A DNA stretch of 40,625 nucleotides from Acidobacteriota bacterium (lineage in GTDB: Bacteria > Acidobacteriota > Terriglobia > 2-12-FULL-54-10). Position numbers and translations under genes: made by a program. Position 1 is the first letter of the stretch; every line of letters starts with the position of its first letter. Positions 8,257-16,840 of the stretch are shown here, one piece after another. The stretch is from positions 1-40,625 of the forward strand of contig JACPPJ010000052.1 in assembly GCA_016191085.1 (NCBI GenBank), in the 5' to 3' direction. The notes below the pieces were generated by a model. It did no database searches. It was not told the origin of the DNA and was given only the letters and a program-made list of their open reading frames with translations.

Positions 8257-9387
8257 ATGAAAACTACGCTGTCCGTAATCAAAGCGGATATCGGCAGTGT
8301 CGGAGGCCATATTTGTCCCTCTCAAGAGTTGCTGGCAGGAGTGAAGGAGTTTGTGGCACAGCAAGGCCGCAAACTGGTAATGGATACCTACATAAGTCAC
8401 ACCGGCGATGACATCGCCATTTTGATGACGCACACACGAGGCGTAGGCAACGAAGACATACATCGTTTAGCTTGGGATGCCTTTGTAGCGGGCACCGCGA
8501 TTGCGAAGCAGCAAGGGTTGTATGGCGCCGGTCAGGATCTGCTGAAAGATGCTTTCAGCGGAAACGTGCGTGGCATGGGACCGGCCGTCGCCGAGTTGGA
8601 GATCGACGAACGGCCCAACGAGCCGTTCCTGTTTTTTGCCGCTGACAAGACTGATCCGGGCGCATACAATCTGCCGCTGTATCTTGCTTTCGCGGACGTA
8701 ATGCATTGCCCCGGATTGGTCTTGAGTCCGAAAATGAGCAAGGGATTCCGATTCGTCATCATGGACGTGGAACACACGGAAGGCGATCGTGTCATCGAGT
8801 TGAATGCGCCGGAAGATATCTACGATATAGCTGCACTGTTGCGGGACAATCAGAGGTTTGTCATCGAGGGGATATTCTCGCGGGCCACCGGCGAGCAAGC
8901 GGCCTCTGTCAGCACCAGCCGTCTGCACAACATCGCGGGAACTTACACGGGGAAAGATGATCCCGTCATGCTGGTTCGCTCGCAAGGAATTTTTCCGGCA
9001 ACCGGCGAGATATTGGGGCCGTACAGCATCGGGCACTTTGTCGCAGGCTGCATGCGCGGCAGTCATACCGCGCCGCTGATGCCGGTCTCAGTAAATTCCC
9101 CCACGTCTTACTTTGACGGCCCGCCGCTAGTCAGTTGCGCCGCGTTCTGCGTCCATAATGCCAAGCTGACGGAAGCCGCCGATTGCTTCGCACATCCGTT
9201 CTGGAATCACGTTCGAGACAAAGTGTCACGAAAAATTCTGGAGATGCGCGAGCAAGGCTTCTCCGGAGCCGCAATGCTGCCCATGTCCGAACTGGAGTAT
9301 ACCGGTGTGGTGGAAAAGCTCAACAGCCTGGAAACGCGGTTCTCGGTGCGAAACGAGAAGCACGCCCCCGCCGCTGCGGCTGACTAA
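8257..9387 (+). CDS. fbp: Fructose-1,6-bisphosphate aldolase/phosphatase (class V FBPase)
   Basis: Bifunctional archaeal-type gluconeogenic enzyme, 376 residues, the normal family length. It condenses the triose phosphates and then removes the 1-phosphate, making gluconeogenesis one-way. Visible catalytic features: D11 and H18 in KADIGSVGGH, the metal pair in HTGDDIAI (51-52), AADKTDPGAYN, and YTGKDDPVMLVRSQGIFPATGE with the Schiff-base lysine. All key positions look intact. The start is fixed by AAAAGGAGGT a few bases before ATG. It stands alone on the plus strand, divergent from the por operon. With Por working in the carboxylating direction it would let the cell build sugars from acetyl-CoA. 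The 160 bp upstream hold two short G/C inverted repeats but no clear promoter. Confidence 0.96.
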   Translation: MKTTLSVIKADIGSVGGHICPSQELLAGVKEFVAQQGRKLVMDTYISHTGDDIAILMTHTRGVGNEDIHRLAWDAFVAGTAIAKQQGLYGAGQDLLKDAFSGNVRGMGPAVAELEIDERPNEPFLFFAADKTDPGAYNLPLYLAFADVMHCPGLVLSPKMSKGFRFVIMDVEHTEGDRVIELNAPEDIYDIAALLRDNQRFVIEGIFSRATGEQAASVSTSRLHNIAGTYTGKDDPVMLVRSQGIFPATGEILGPYSIGHFVAGCMRGSHTAPLMPVSVNSPTSYFDGPPLVSCAAFCVHNAKLTEAADCFAHPFWNHVRDKVSRKILEMREQGFSGAAMLPMSELEYTGVVEKLNSLETRFSVRNEKHAPAAAAD

Positions 9388-9473
9388 GAACCCCTTGGGA
9401 GCGTCGGCATCTTGCCCGTTTTGCTGGGTGCGGACGAGGCACCTGCGCTCCCATTCATTGGGTCATTTCGCCC

Positions 9474-9489
9474 TGGCCTATGAATTGCA
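9474..9489 (+). promoter_or_regulatory. Candidate sigma-54 (-24/-12) promoter, weak
   Basis: TGGCCTATGAATTGCA matches the consensus TGGCAC-N5-TTGCA at the GG and GC cores and the full TTGCA, with two mismatches in the -24 block. Transcription would start near 9500, leaving a leader of about 13 bases that still contains the AGAGGTG ribosome binding site. This is tight but workable. Confidence 0.4.
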
Positions 9490-9512
9490 CACCTCCCTAC
9501 AGAGGTGATGTT

Positions 9513-9848
9513 ATGAGTATGGTGGGGCAATTCCGAACTGTTTCAAAGCTCGAGGAGGCGTTGCGGGAACGGATTTGCGGCGTCTGTATAGATCGGCTGG
9601 AGGGCGGCGCGTGCGAGACAACCTGTACGTTATTCGAAAAGCTCCCTCAGGTCGCCGTGAGTATAGCCCGTGTCAAGAGCACCCGCATGGAGGACTACGT
9701 TAACGCCATCCGGGACGATATCTGCGCGAAGTGCACTGAGCAGATAGAAGATTTCTGCGCCTCCAGGGAGGAAGGCCGTTGCGTATTGGACCGCTACTTG
9801 CCGATCATCGTGAATGTGATTGAGGAAACTCAGGGAAACAAACAGTGA
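9513..9848 (+). CDS. Small cysteine-rich protein with a duplicated four-cysteine motif
   Basis: A 111-residue protein made of two related halves: RICGVCIDRLEGGACETTC (C-x2-C-x8-C-x3-C) and DICAKCTEQIEDFCASREEG followed by RC (C-x2-C-x7-C-x7-C), each ending in a proline-containing helix (LFEKLP, LDRYLP). The cysteines suggest zinc or Fe-S binding, or a redox switch. I do not know a named family. The start is ATG 9513, because AGAGGTG stands five bases upstream; codons further upstream are not needed. No signal peptide is visible. It is convergent with the NtrC-type regulator gene, 15 bp apart, and may be one of its targets through the promoter at 9474-9489. Confidence 0.8.
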   Translation: MSMVGQFRTVSKLEEALRERICGVCIDRLEGGACETTCTLFEKLPQVAVSIARVKSTRMEDYVNAIRDDICAKCTEQIEDFCASREEGRCVLDRYLPIIVNVIEETQGNKQ

Positions 9849-9863
9849 TGAGTGGTGAGTTCG

Positions 9864-11336
9864 CTATACAGAGGGTTCCGGGCGGGCGCTGACTTCTTCC
9901 TCTTCGGCGTGTATCAGGCCGAACTTTTTCATCTTGTATCGCAGGGCGTCGCGGCTGATGTCGAGCAGGCGGGCTGCATGGGTCTGATTGTCGCCGGCTT
10001 TCTGTAAGGCCAACTCCAACAGCGCACGCTCGACCTCTTCGAGCGACGTACCACCCTCTGGTACAGAGAGTGGCGGGAGCCACCTGCCATTTGGAAGCGG
10101 CCGGTTCCCAGCAGCCGGTGCAGAGGTTTGCTCAAAAGCCGTCACACCGGCTGGCGCTGAATTTGAAACCGAGAACGGCAGATAAACAGGGCGCAGGACG
10201 GGCTCTTCTTCGAGGATCATCGCACGCTCAATGGCGTTCTTCAGCTCGCGAACGTTTCCTGGCCAATCGTAGTTAAGGATCAGCCGCCGCGTCTCCTCCG
10301 TAAGACCGCGGATGGATTTGCGGAATTTCTTGTTGTAGTGGTCTATGAAAAAATCCGCTAGAGGAAGAATGTCTTCCTTGCGTTCCCGCAGCGGCGGAAT
10401 AAAGATGGAGATGATTGCCAGCCGATAATAGAGATCCTGGCGGAAGTGCCCTTCGCGGACCGCGCGCTCCAGATCGCGATTGGAAGCCGCTGTCACGCGC
10501 ACCTCCACTTGCATGTCGCGGACACCTCCCACGCGCCGGATTACTTGATCCTCCAGCACGCGCAGCAGTTTGGCTTGCAACAGCAGCGAGAGTTCCCCGA
10601 TTTCATCCAAAAACAGCGTGCCGCCGTGAGCTACCTCGAATAAACCTTTCTTCATCGCCTTTGCATCCGTGAAGGCGCCTCGTTCGTGACCGAATAGTTC
10701 AGCTTCCATCAGTTGTTCGGGAATTGCTGAACAGTTGATCGCGACGAACGGTTTATCCTGCCTGGTGCTCTGATAGTGGATGGCTTTGGCGATCAGGTCC
10801 TTACCAGTACCACTTTCGCCTTGTATGAGAATTGTGGTGGCCTCGCTGGCGGCGACCTTGCGCACGAAATTCATGAGGTCGGTCATCTTTTTCGAGATGC
10901 CGATCACATCTCTGTAGCCAGTGCGGCGACGGACTTCGCCACGCAGCGATTCGACTTCCGTTCGCAGTCGAGTCGCTTCGAGCGCATTTTGAATCGTGAC
11001 TATCAGCTCGTCAAAATTCAGCGGCTTACCAACAAAGTCGTAAGCGCCGAGTTTAATGGCAGCTTTCACGTCATCCAGTTGCGGGTCAGCCGTCATCATA
11101 ATCACGGCGCGGGCATTGCCTGATTCTTTCAGCCGTTTAAGGACCTCAACGCCGTCAATGTCGGGGAGGTGAACATCGAGCAGAATCAAATCCGGGGTAT
11201 CGCGGTGTGCAATGCGCAACGCACTGGTGCCGTCCTCAGCTTCCAGCGCCTGATAACCCCACTCCTGACACTTCTGGACCAGCGACCAGCGCACCAGTTT
11301 TTCATCGTCAACGATCAAAACCTTCTCGTCTAGCAT
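9864..11336 (-). CDS. Sigma-54-dependent response regulator, NtrC family
   Basis: A 490-residue transcription activator with three parts. The receiver domain has phospho-acceptor D54 and K104. The AAA+ domain has Walker A GESGTGKD at 173-180, the sigma-54 contact loop GAFTDA at 220-225 in place of the commoner GAFTGA, and Walker B LFLDEIG. The C-terminal Fis-type helix-turn-helix ends with NQTHAARLLDISRDALRY. It would be phosphorylated by the kinase encoded 29 bp upstream and open sigma-54 promoters by ATP hydrolysis. The C-terminal 60 residues, linker included, are strikingly like the stand-alone protein at 29479-29787. Several sigma-54-type promoters lie in this window, so local targets are likely. 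The D in the GAFTDA loop is a known natural variation and keeps the F and T needed for contact. Confidence 0.96.
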   Translation of the reverse strand: MLDEKVLIVDDEKLVRWSLVQKCQEWGYQALEAEDGTSALRIAHRDTPDLILLDVHLPDIDGVEVLKRLKESGNARAVIMMTADPQLDDVKAAIKLGAYDFVGKPLNFDELIVTIQNALEATRLRTEVESLRGEVRRRTGYRDVIGISKKMTDLMNFVRKVAASEATTILIQGESGTGKDLIAKAIHYQSTRQDKPFVAINCSAIPEQLMEAELFGHERGAFTDAKAMKKGLFEVAHGGTLFLDEIGELSLLLQAKLLRVLEDQVIRRVGGVRDMQVEVRVTAASNRDLERAVREGHFRQDLYYRLAIISIFIPPLRERKEDILPLADFFIDHYNKKFRKSIRGLTEETRRLILNYDWPGNVRELKNAIERAMILEEEPVLRPVYLPFSVSNSAPAGVTAFEQTSAPAAGNRPLPNGRWLPPLSVPEGGTSLEEVERALLELALQKAGDNQTHAARLLDISRDALRYKMKKFGLIHAEEEEVSARPEPSV

Positions 11337-11365
11337 CTGTATTCTATTTTACCTTAGCTTCTACC

Positions 11366-12430
11366 CTACTTCGAGTAGGCTGCAACCGGCTCTGGTTTTC
11401 GGAGGGGAAGCCAGACACTGAAACGCGTGCCTGTACCTCGCGTGCTGGCTACTTCGATGCGGCCGTTGTGGGCCTGTACAATTCGTTGCGCCAGCGACAG
11501 ACCCAAACCCGTCCCTTTCCCTTTCGTTGTGAAGAACGGCCGGAATATGTTCGGCAGTTGGCCCGGATCGATTCCCCGCCCCGTATCGGTGACCGTGACC
11601 ACGGCGCAATTATCACGACTTTGCAGTTGCAGATCGATCCGGCCCGATGACTCGATTGCCTGAATAGCGTTCAGCAGGAGGTTGAGCAGAACTTGTTGCA
11701 TCTGTCCCGAGTCGTGCTCAACGGGCGGAAGATCCGGCGCGGTAATCAGATCGATTTCAATGGGACGGGAGAGCACCTGCTGGCGGGCCAGTTTGACGGC
11801 GTGCTCCGCTGTGGTGTTCAGATCCGCGGGACGAATATCCGGTAAGCGTGGACGCGCGTAGTCCAGCAGGTCATTAAGGATTCGCTGGATGTGCCGCATT
11901 TCCTGCTGAACTTCTTTCCAGACCTCGCGCGCCGGGCTGTTCTCGGGCAGGTCGCGCCCGATTACTTCGATCACGCCAGCGATGCCAGCCAGCGGATTGC
12001 GTATTTCGTGGGCCAGCCCGGCGGCCAATTCTCCCAACGTGGCCAAGTGCTCCGCGCGGGACATTTGGGTACGGTGCGCCTCATGTAATTTTTCGCGGCT
12101 TTCGCGCAGTTGGCGCACCATCTCGTTGAAATTCCGGCCAAGATCGCCGATCTCGTCATTCCGCCCGGCAAAGCTGGCGGTGACGTTTAAATCGCCGTCA
12201 CGGAGCTGCGCGATCTTCTGATGCAACTCCTCGAGTGGCCTCTGGAAAAGAACGGCGAGCATAACTAGCGTCACACCGCATATCGCCACAGCGCCGCCGG
12301 CCGCCACCAGAATTACTTTCTGCCGCTCAGGACCTTGCAGAGAAAGGGTCACCCAAATAAAGATGAACACTCCTCCTAAAAGAACTCCAGCGACGGGCAA
12401 AATCGCTTTTAACCGCCAGTTAATGCGCAC
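11366..12430 (-). CDS. Membrane histidine kinase (NtrB/ZraS-type) partner of the NtrC regulator
   Basis: A 354-residue sensor with two N-terminal membrane helices (about 9-30 and 38-62) with almost no periplasmic loop between them, a HAMP linker, the H box LAHEIRNPLAGI with H141, the N box LLNLLLNAIQAI, and G boxes DTGRGI and GKGTGLGLSL. With virtually no external domain, the signal is probably sensed in or near the membrane. Start codon GTG 12430, with GAGGAG upstream. It is transcribed first and the regulator follows after 29 bp. The pair is divergent from the globin-coupled kinase across a 73-bp spacer. Confidence 0.94.
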   Translation of the reverse strand: MRINWRLKAILPVAGVLLGGVFIFIWVTLSLQGPERQKVILVAAGGAVAICGVTLVMLAVLFQRPLEELHQKIAQLRDGDLNVTASFAGRNDEIGDLGRNFNEMVRQLRESREKLHEAHRTQMSRAEHLATLGELAAGLAHEIRNPLAGIAGVIEVIGRDLPENSPAREVWKEVQQEMRHIQRILNDLLDYARPRLPDIRPADLNTTAEHAVKLARQQVLSRPIEIDLITAPDLPPVEHDSGQMQQVLLNLLLNAIQAIESSGRIDLQLQSRDNCAVVTVTDTGRGIDPGQLPNIFRPFFTTKGKGTGLGLSLAQRIVQAHNGRIEVASTRGTGTRFSVWLPLRKPEPVAAYSK

Positions 12431-12503
12431 CTAGGGCATCGCTCCTCGGGATGTATCCTAACGCTCAAACGGAAACGCCCCGCTGTCAACGTGATAATAT
12501 ACT

Positions 12504-13817
12504 ATGATATCTGCTTCAGTGTACTGGCGAGGAGACGTGGAAAGTTTTATTGAGGAAATGAAACGCTACCTCGGTTTCACCGAGGAAGATGCCGCCGTGC
12601 TGCGTTCGCTGGGACCCCGGCTGGTTAAGTATTTCCCAGAAATGTCGGAAAGGTTCTATTCTCAAATTCCCTTTCACCCGAACGCGTTCCGCGTTTTCAC
12701 CGGCAGCGAAGCGCAAATCCAGCGCCTCAAGCACACATTGCAGCTTTGGGCCGCGGGATTGTTCCGCGGCATCTATGACGAAGGCTACGCGCAAGAGAGA
12801 TTCCAAATTGGGTACCGCCACGTTCGCATCGGCCTGGAACAAAAGTACATGATTAGCGCCATGGGTATCGTACGCGCGTACTTAAACGAGTGCCTTGTGC
12901 AGGAGTTTCCTGCGACGGACGAACGGATGGAGATGAGCCGGGTGCTTGGCAAGATTTTGGATCTCGATCTCAACCTGATGTGCGAGTCCTATATGCATGC
13001 GACGGTGCAAAATCTCCGCTCGTTGAATGAGCAGATGGAACGCGCCAATCGTGAACTAGCGGGCGCCAGCCATACCAAAGACGAATTTCTGGCGCACATT
13101 TCGCACGAGCTCAGGACGCCGCTGAACTCGGTCCTCGGATTCAGCAAGTTGATTCTTGACGGCCTCTGCGCCAGTCCCGAGGAGGAGCGGCAGTTGCTCA
13201 AAGATGTTTTTGCCTCCGCTCAACATCTGCTGGGGTTGGTGAATGACATCTTGGATATCGGCCGCATCGAAGCAGGCAAAATGGTTTTGCATGTAGAACA
13301 CGTCGGATTGCGCGACGTGTTGGATTCCACTTTGCCGCTCATTGCCATCCAAGCCGCGGAAAAACGTATCACAGTGGTCGACGAAACCGCCGATTTACCG
13401 TTGCCTGCCGTTCACGCCGATGAGGTGCGGTTGCGCCAAGTGCTGCTCAACGTATTGACCAATGCAGTGAAATTCACTAATGAAGGCACGGTGAGGCTTC
13501 GCGCCTCTTATCCGGATGAAGCTATCGCCAGTTCGGATATGCTCCACATGCCGTGCATTCGCTTGGAAATAGAAGATACCGGCATCGGCATTCCTCCCGA
13601 AAAACGCGAAGTAGTTTTTCAGAAATTTGTTCAGGCCGACCCGTCGCATTCCCGGCGTTTGGGCGGCACAGGATTGGGTTTGGCGATTTCCAGGAGACTC
13701 ATCGAGATGATGGGCGGCTCCATCGGCCTGGAGAGCGGCAAGTACGGCAGGGGAACCCTGGTCTGGATGACAGTGCCTTTGGCCGTTCGACAGCAAGAGG
13801 AGGTCATCCAGGCCTAG
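12504..13817 (+). CDS. Globin-coupled sensor histidine kinase
   Basis: The N-terminal 170 residues are a globin-coupled sensor domain: YLGFTEEDAAVLRSLGP, then YRHVRIGLEQKYMI with H106 in the place of the heme-binding proximal histidine. A short coiled linker leads to a HisKA domain (LAHISHELRTPLNSVLGFSK, H201) and an ATPase domain (N box NVLTNAVKF, G boxes DTGIGIP and GGTGLGLAISRR). It should bind heme and sense oxygen or another gas in the cytoplasm. The start is uncertain: ATG 12504 has no ribosome binding site, while GTG 12537 has GAGGAG just upstream, and both leave the globin domain whole. Only two bases separate it from the response regulator. An oxygen sensor next to an anaerobic electron-transfer locus makes sense, but the link is inferred. 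Confidence 0.94.
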   Translation: MISASVYWRGDVESFIEEMKRYLGFTEEDAAVLRSLGPRLVKYFPEMSERFYSQIPFHPNAFRVFTGSEAQIQRLKHTLQLWAAGLFRGIYDEGYAQERFQIGYRHVRIGLEQKYMISAMGIVRAYLNECLVQEFPATDERMEMSRVLGKILDLDLNLMCESYMHATVQNLRSLNEQMERANRELAGASHTKDEFLAHISHELRTPLNSVLGFSKLILDGLCASPEEERQLLKDVFASAQHLLGLVNDILDIGRIEAGKMVLHVEHVGLRDVLDSTLPLIAIQAAEKRITVVDETADLPLPAVHADEVRLRQVLLNVLTNAVKFTNEGTVRLRASYPDEAIASSDMLHMPCIRLEIEDTGIGIPPEKREVVFQKFVQADPSHSRRLGGTGLGLAISRRLIEMMGGSIGLESGKYGRGTLVWMTVPLAVRQQEEVIQA

Positions 13818-13819
13818 CG

Positions 13820-14239
13820 ATGCCCCCGCCAGCCGATACTCCGCGCTGCATTCTCATCGTTGAAGATCATCCATTGGTGGCTAAGTTTTACTCTCTGGCG
13901 CTGGAGCGGGCCGGTGGTTTCACCTGTGTGGTGACGGAAGATGTTACCGAAATGTTAGCCTACGTCGAGGCGGGCCGTGTGGACCTTGCAATACTGGACG
14001 TTTCGTTGAGCGGAACGGAATGGGAGGGCCATACCATTGATGGCGTGGAACTGGCGCACCTGTTGCGAGAGCACGCACCCAGCAGGCTTCCCATCTTGCT
14101 GGCCACCGCTCACGCCATGGCCGGTGACCGCGAGCGTCTGATGGCCGCTTCCGGCGCCGACGACTATATGGAAAAGCCGATCTATGACGCCGCACACCTG
14201 GTAGAGAAAGTTCGGAACCTGCTGCGACGGAATTCCTGA
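13820..14239 (+). CDS. Single-domain response regulator
   Basis: A 139-residue receiver domain without output domain: LIVEDHPLVAKF at the N-terminus, phospho-acceptor D60 in LAILDVSLSG, the conserved T/A region LLATAHAM, and K in DDYMEKPIYD. The frame is open further upstream but that part overlaps the kinase; ATG 13820 follows the kinase stop by two bases, so translation is probably coupled. It should receive phosphate from the globin-coupled kinase and act by protein contact or in a phosphorelay. Its 3' end meets the convergent gene at 14241 with one base between. Confidence 0.92.
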   Translation: MPPPADTPRCILIVEDHPLVAKFYSLALERAGGFTCVVTEDVTEMLAYVEAGRVDLAILDVSLSGTEWEGHTIDGVELAHLLREHAPSRLPILLATAHAMAGDRERLMAASGADDYMEKPIYDAAHLVEKVRNLLRRNS

Positions 14240-14240
14240 A

Positions 14241-14534
14241 TTACTCATTCGACGCCAAGCCCAGCATCAGAGAGACAGCCTGCGATGTCTCTCTTCCGCG
14301 TCCGGCAGCGGCCGAGTGCTCCAATTCAGAGGCTACTTCAACGAATATCTTGGCGGTGATCGCAGCGGTGAGCCGCTCCACTTCCTGCAACTGTTCTATG
14401 CTGAACTCGCGCAGATTGGACCGGTTTCTGGCTAGGTGCTCCCGGCGAATTCCCTCCAAGCGGCGATTCAAGGCTGTCAGTGTCTGAGTGACAGCTTCTT
14501 TTTCAGAAGCCCGGTCAACTTTCGGAACACGCAT
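14241..14534 (-). CDS. Small helical protein resembling the glutamyl-tRNA reductase C-terminal domain
   Basis: 97 residues, almost entirely charged helix. The middle, RREHLARNRSNLREFS then EQLQEVERLTAAITAKIF, follows the pattern of the HemA (GlutR) dimerisation domain, where E-x-L, LTxxIxxKI and a trailing leucine helix recur. The catalytic and NADPH-binding domains of HemA are absent, so it is not an enzyme; it could bind HemA or only resemble it. ATG 14534 is preceded by a G-rich GGTGGG. It is convergent with the response regulator. If the resemblance is real it would tie this locus to tetrapyrrole supply. I am fairly sure of the gene, unsure of the family. Confidence 0.7.
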   Translation of the reverse strand: MRVPKVDRASEKEAVTQTLTALNRRLEGIRREHLARNRSNLREFSIEQLQEVERLTAAITAKIFVEVASELEHSAAAGRGRETSQAVSLMLGLASNE

Positions 14535-15034
14535 CGTTTAGCCCACCCCCCACGTCCCCGGATCTAAGTGCGCTATAACGGCACATGCGTTGCCACCGCC
14601 ATGTAGCTGATATCACGACACTTGATTGCTAACCATCGGGACCAATTGCGGTAGATCACTCCAATTTATGGGTGAGATAGCGCAGTAATTCAGCTACGAA
14701 ATTGCGTATTCTGGACGCTGGGACTGACCAACGGTGACAAAACCGAAGCGTCGGCTCGCAACTGAGTTTTCAAGGGGTGATAAAAGAGTATGCTGTCCGG
14801 AAGATCGGCGTCTTAAGGCGGGGTCACCGATTCCAGTGGCGGGACTGGAAATCTCTCTTCCGGACAGCCTCGGCTATGGGCTAGCAATCGCACTGCCAAC
14901 CAGTGAATGGCTATAAGCTGCTGAGAAGTAATGCGTCTCCTCCGTCGCATTAAGCGGGAATGACGCGGGCGCATTATGGATTTTCACGCACCCTGCGTCA
15001 TTTGCCGCTATTAAGGCGCTGAAAATCTCCGCCG
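14535..15034. other. 500-bp gene-free stretch with structured repeats
   Basis: No convincing coding frame; the 60-codon plus-strand frame at 14734-14916 spans the inverted repeat described below and has no ribosome binding site. The stretch holds the nested inverted repeat at 14792-14868 and a second, looser pair AATGACGC/GCGTCATT around 14970-15003. The rest shows nothing I can name. Confidence 0.5.
14792..14868. ncRNA. Candidate structured RNA (nested inverted repeats)
   Basis: GCTGTCCGGAAGA (14792-14804) pairs perfectly with TCTTCCGGACAGC (14856-14868) over 13 bp. Inside the 51-base interior is a second hairpin, TTCCAGT-GGCGGG-ACTGGAA (about 14831-14850). The result is a multi-part fold of 77 bases in a gene-free region. 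It does not match tRNA, SRP RNA, 6S RNA or any riboswitch that I can recall. No promoter or terminator is evident on either strand, so it could also be a mobile palindromic element. Confidence 0.4.
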
Positions 15035-16510
15035 TCATAGCACCGCTTCGGTTCGATCACACAACGTTTTCAGAATCTGAATCCGAGCGAAGTACTTGTC
15101 ATTTGCGGGGATAACCAGCCATGGCGCCGCGTCGGTACTGGTCCGCTCGATCATATCACAAGCAGCGCACTGGTAGTCATCCCATTTTTTGCGGTTCCGC
15201 CAATCCTCGGGAGTGATTTTGAAGTTCTTGAACGGAGTGTTTTCGCGCTCCCGAAACCGCTTCAACTGTTCTGCCTTGGTGATCGTCAACCAGAACTTAA
15301 TGACGATCGCTCCAGCGTCACTGAGCTGTTCCTCAAAATCATTGATCTCGTGATAAGCCCGCATCCAATCGTCTTCGGAGCAGAATTTTTCTACGCGCTC
15401 GACCAGCACACGGCCATACCAGGAACGGTCAAAAATGGTGACCCGCCCCTGGCGTGGAAGATGCCGCCAAAATCGCCACAAGTACGGCTGCGCCCGCTCC
15501 TCTTCAGTAGGGGCAGCGATCGGTATCACCTGATAATGGCGCGCGTCCAGCGCTGCGGTGATACGGCGGATGCTTCCGCCTTTCCCGCCGGCATCCAGGC
15601 CTTCGAAAACAACAATTAACGACCTCTGGCGAAACTTCTTATCGCGCGTCAGCAGGTTCAAGTGCCCCTGATGCTTTTCGAGCTGGGAGCTGTAATTCTT
15701 CCGCGTCAAGGATTGGCTGTAGTCCAGGTTTGAAAAGACCGTGCGCTGGTCCACAGCAGGTTCCGGCAGCGGCGCGGCGCGGCTCACCGCCGGCCGTTTA
15801 CCACTCAGGCGCTGCTGCATTGCGTCGAGCAGCGTCTGGCCAACAGTCAGGTAGCGATAATTGGGTTCCGTTCCTTCGACCACGATCCAGGGCGCGAATC
15901 CCGTGCTGGTTTGCCGTAGCGCCATCTCCGATATTTTCCGGAACTTGTCATAGAGTTTGAAACGCTGCCAATCAGTCTCCGTGACGCGCCAGCGTGTCTT
16001 GGGATTGGCCTCCAAGGCCTTCAGACGTTTTCGTTGCGCTTTACGCGACAGGTGGAACCAGAACTTCAGAATCAAAGCGCCTTCGTCCACCAGCATGCGC
16101 TCGAAAGCGACGATCTGATCCATGGCGAGTTCCATCTGTCTCTTGCCGATCTTCCCCAAGACGCATTGCACAATCGGGTCAGTATGCCAAGCGCCGAACA
16201 GGATCCCAATATGTCCCTTGGGAGGCAGCGCCCGCCAGTATCGCCACATGCGGGGGCGTTCCTGCTCCTCATCCGACATTTCACCGAAGGCGTGCGTAAT
16301 GATGTGGCGTGGGTCCATCCATTCATTGAGAATGTTTACGGTCTCGCCCTTCCCCGCCCCATCTACGCCCCCGATGACGATGACGACCGGAAAGGTTTTG
16401 TTAGAGAGAAGATTGAACTGCGAGTTTAATAACGCCTCACGTAATTTCGGCACTGCGAGGTCATATTCACGATCTGAAATACTGTGGCCTACTTCTGCGG
16501 ATTCAAACAT
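15035..16510 (-). CDS. pap: Polyphosphate:AMP phosphotransferase (double PPK2 domain)
   Basis: A 491-residue fusion of two PPK2 domains, the usual architecture of Pap. It transfers phosphate from polyphosphate to AMP, giving ADP in the cytoplasm. The C-terminal domain carries the active set: Walker A GLDAGGKGGSIRR, WRFWRHLPRQGRVTIFDRSWYGRVLVERVE and the lid residues after it. The N-terminal domain has GVDGAGKGETVN but FGAWHTDP in place of the FDRSWYGR signature, so it is the degenerate, probably structural half. No clear ribosome binding site stands before ATG 16510. It lies alone between the signalling genes and the cytochrome cluster. A role as an energy buffer under electron-acceptor stress is inference only. 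Confidence 0.95.
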   Translation of the reverse strand: MFESAEVGHSISDREYDLAVPKLREALLNSQFNLLSNKTFPVVIVIGGVDGAGKGETVNILNEWMDPRHIITHAFGEMSDEEQERPRMWRYWRALPPKGHIGILFGAWHTDPIVQCVLGKIGKRQMELAMDQIVAFERMLVDEGALILKFWFHLSRKAQRKRLKALEANPKTRWRVTETDWQRFKLYDKFRKISEMALRQTSTGFAPWIVVEGTEPNYRYLTVGQTLLDAMQQRLSGKRPAVSRAAPLPEPAVDQRTVFSNLDYSQSLTRKNYSSQLEKHQGHLNLLTRDKKFRQRSLIVVFEGLDAGGKGGSIRRITAALDARHYQVIPIAAPTEEERAQPYLWRFWRHLPRQGRVTIFDRSWYGRVLVERVEKFCSEDDWMRAYHEINDFEEQLSDAGAIVIKFWLTITKAEQLKRFRERENTPFKNFKITPEDWRNRKKWDDYQCAACDMIERTSTDAAPWLVIPANDKYFARIQILKTLCDRTEAVL

Positions 16511-16824
16511 GAATGCCCCTCGACGTGTTTTTCTGCGGCGCTCTCTACCAAGCGCGCCTGCGATTGTACACCGCGCGTAGCATTTGCGAGTCCAGTGGCT
16601 GCAATTTTACCGTCCGATTGGCGCCACGGCCGGTTCTGCTGACCAAAGTATTTTCTCTGTGTGGCGTGAATAGCCGCAGGATTGCGTCAATTTTCCCAAA
16701 GCCGTGAAAGTCATAAAACCGGAATAGTGCGGCGTTTTCGACCGCAGTGCCTAATGTGCCCCCATTTTGGCGTATGCAAATGAACCAGAGCGGGTGAAAT
16801 AGCGCAAGCTCCGGTGCGGCTGTC

Positions 16825-16840
16825 TGGAACCGCAATTGCT
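16825..16840 (+). promoter_or_regulatory. Sigma-54 promoter of omcA1
   Basis: TGGAACCGCAATTGCT matches TGGCAC-N5-TTGCW with one mismatch and correct GG-to-GC spacing. The start would be near 16851, giving a leader of about 127 bases. The 467-bp gene-free stretch 16511-16977 holds this site, a leader hairpin (16902-16921) and an inverted repeat TGCGG-N9-CCGCA near 16731-16749, about 90 bp upstream of the -24 element, where an activator could bind. Confidence 0.6.

Noticed and set aside
14734..14916. 60-codon plus-strand frame
   Set aside because: It spans the nested inverted repeat, has no ribosome binding site and no recognisable protein pattern.
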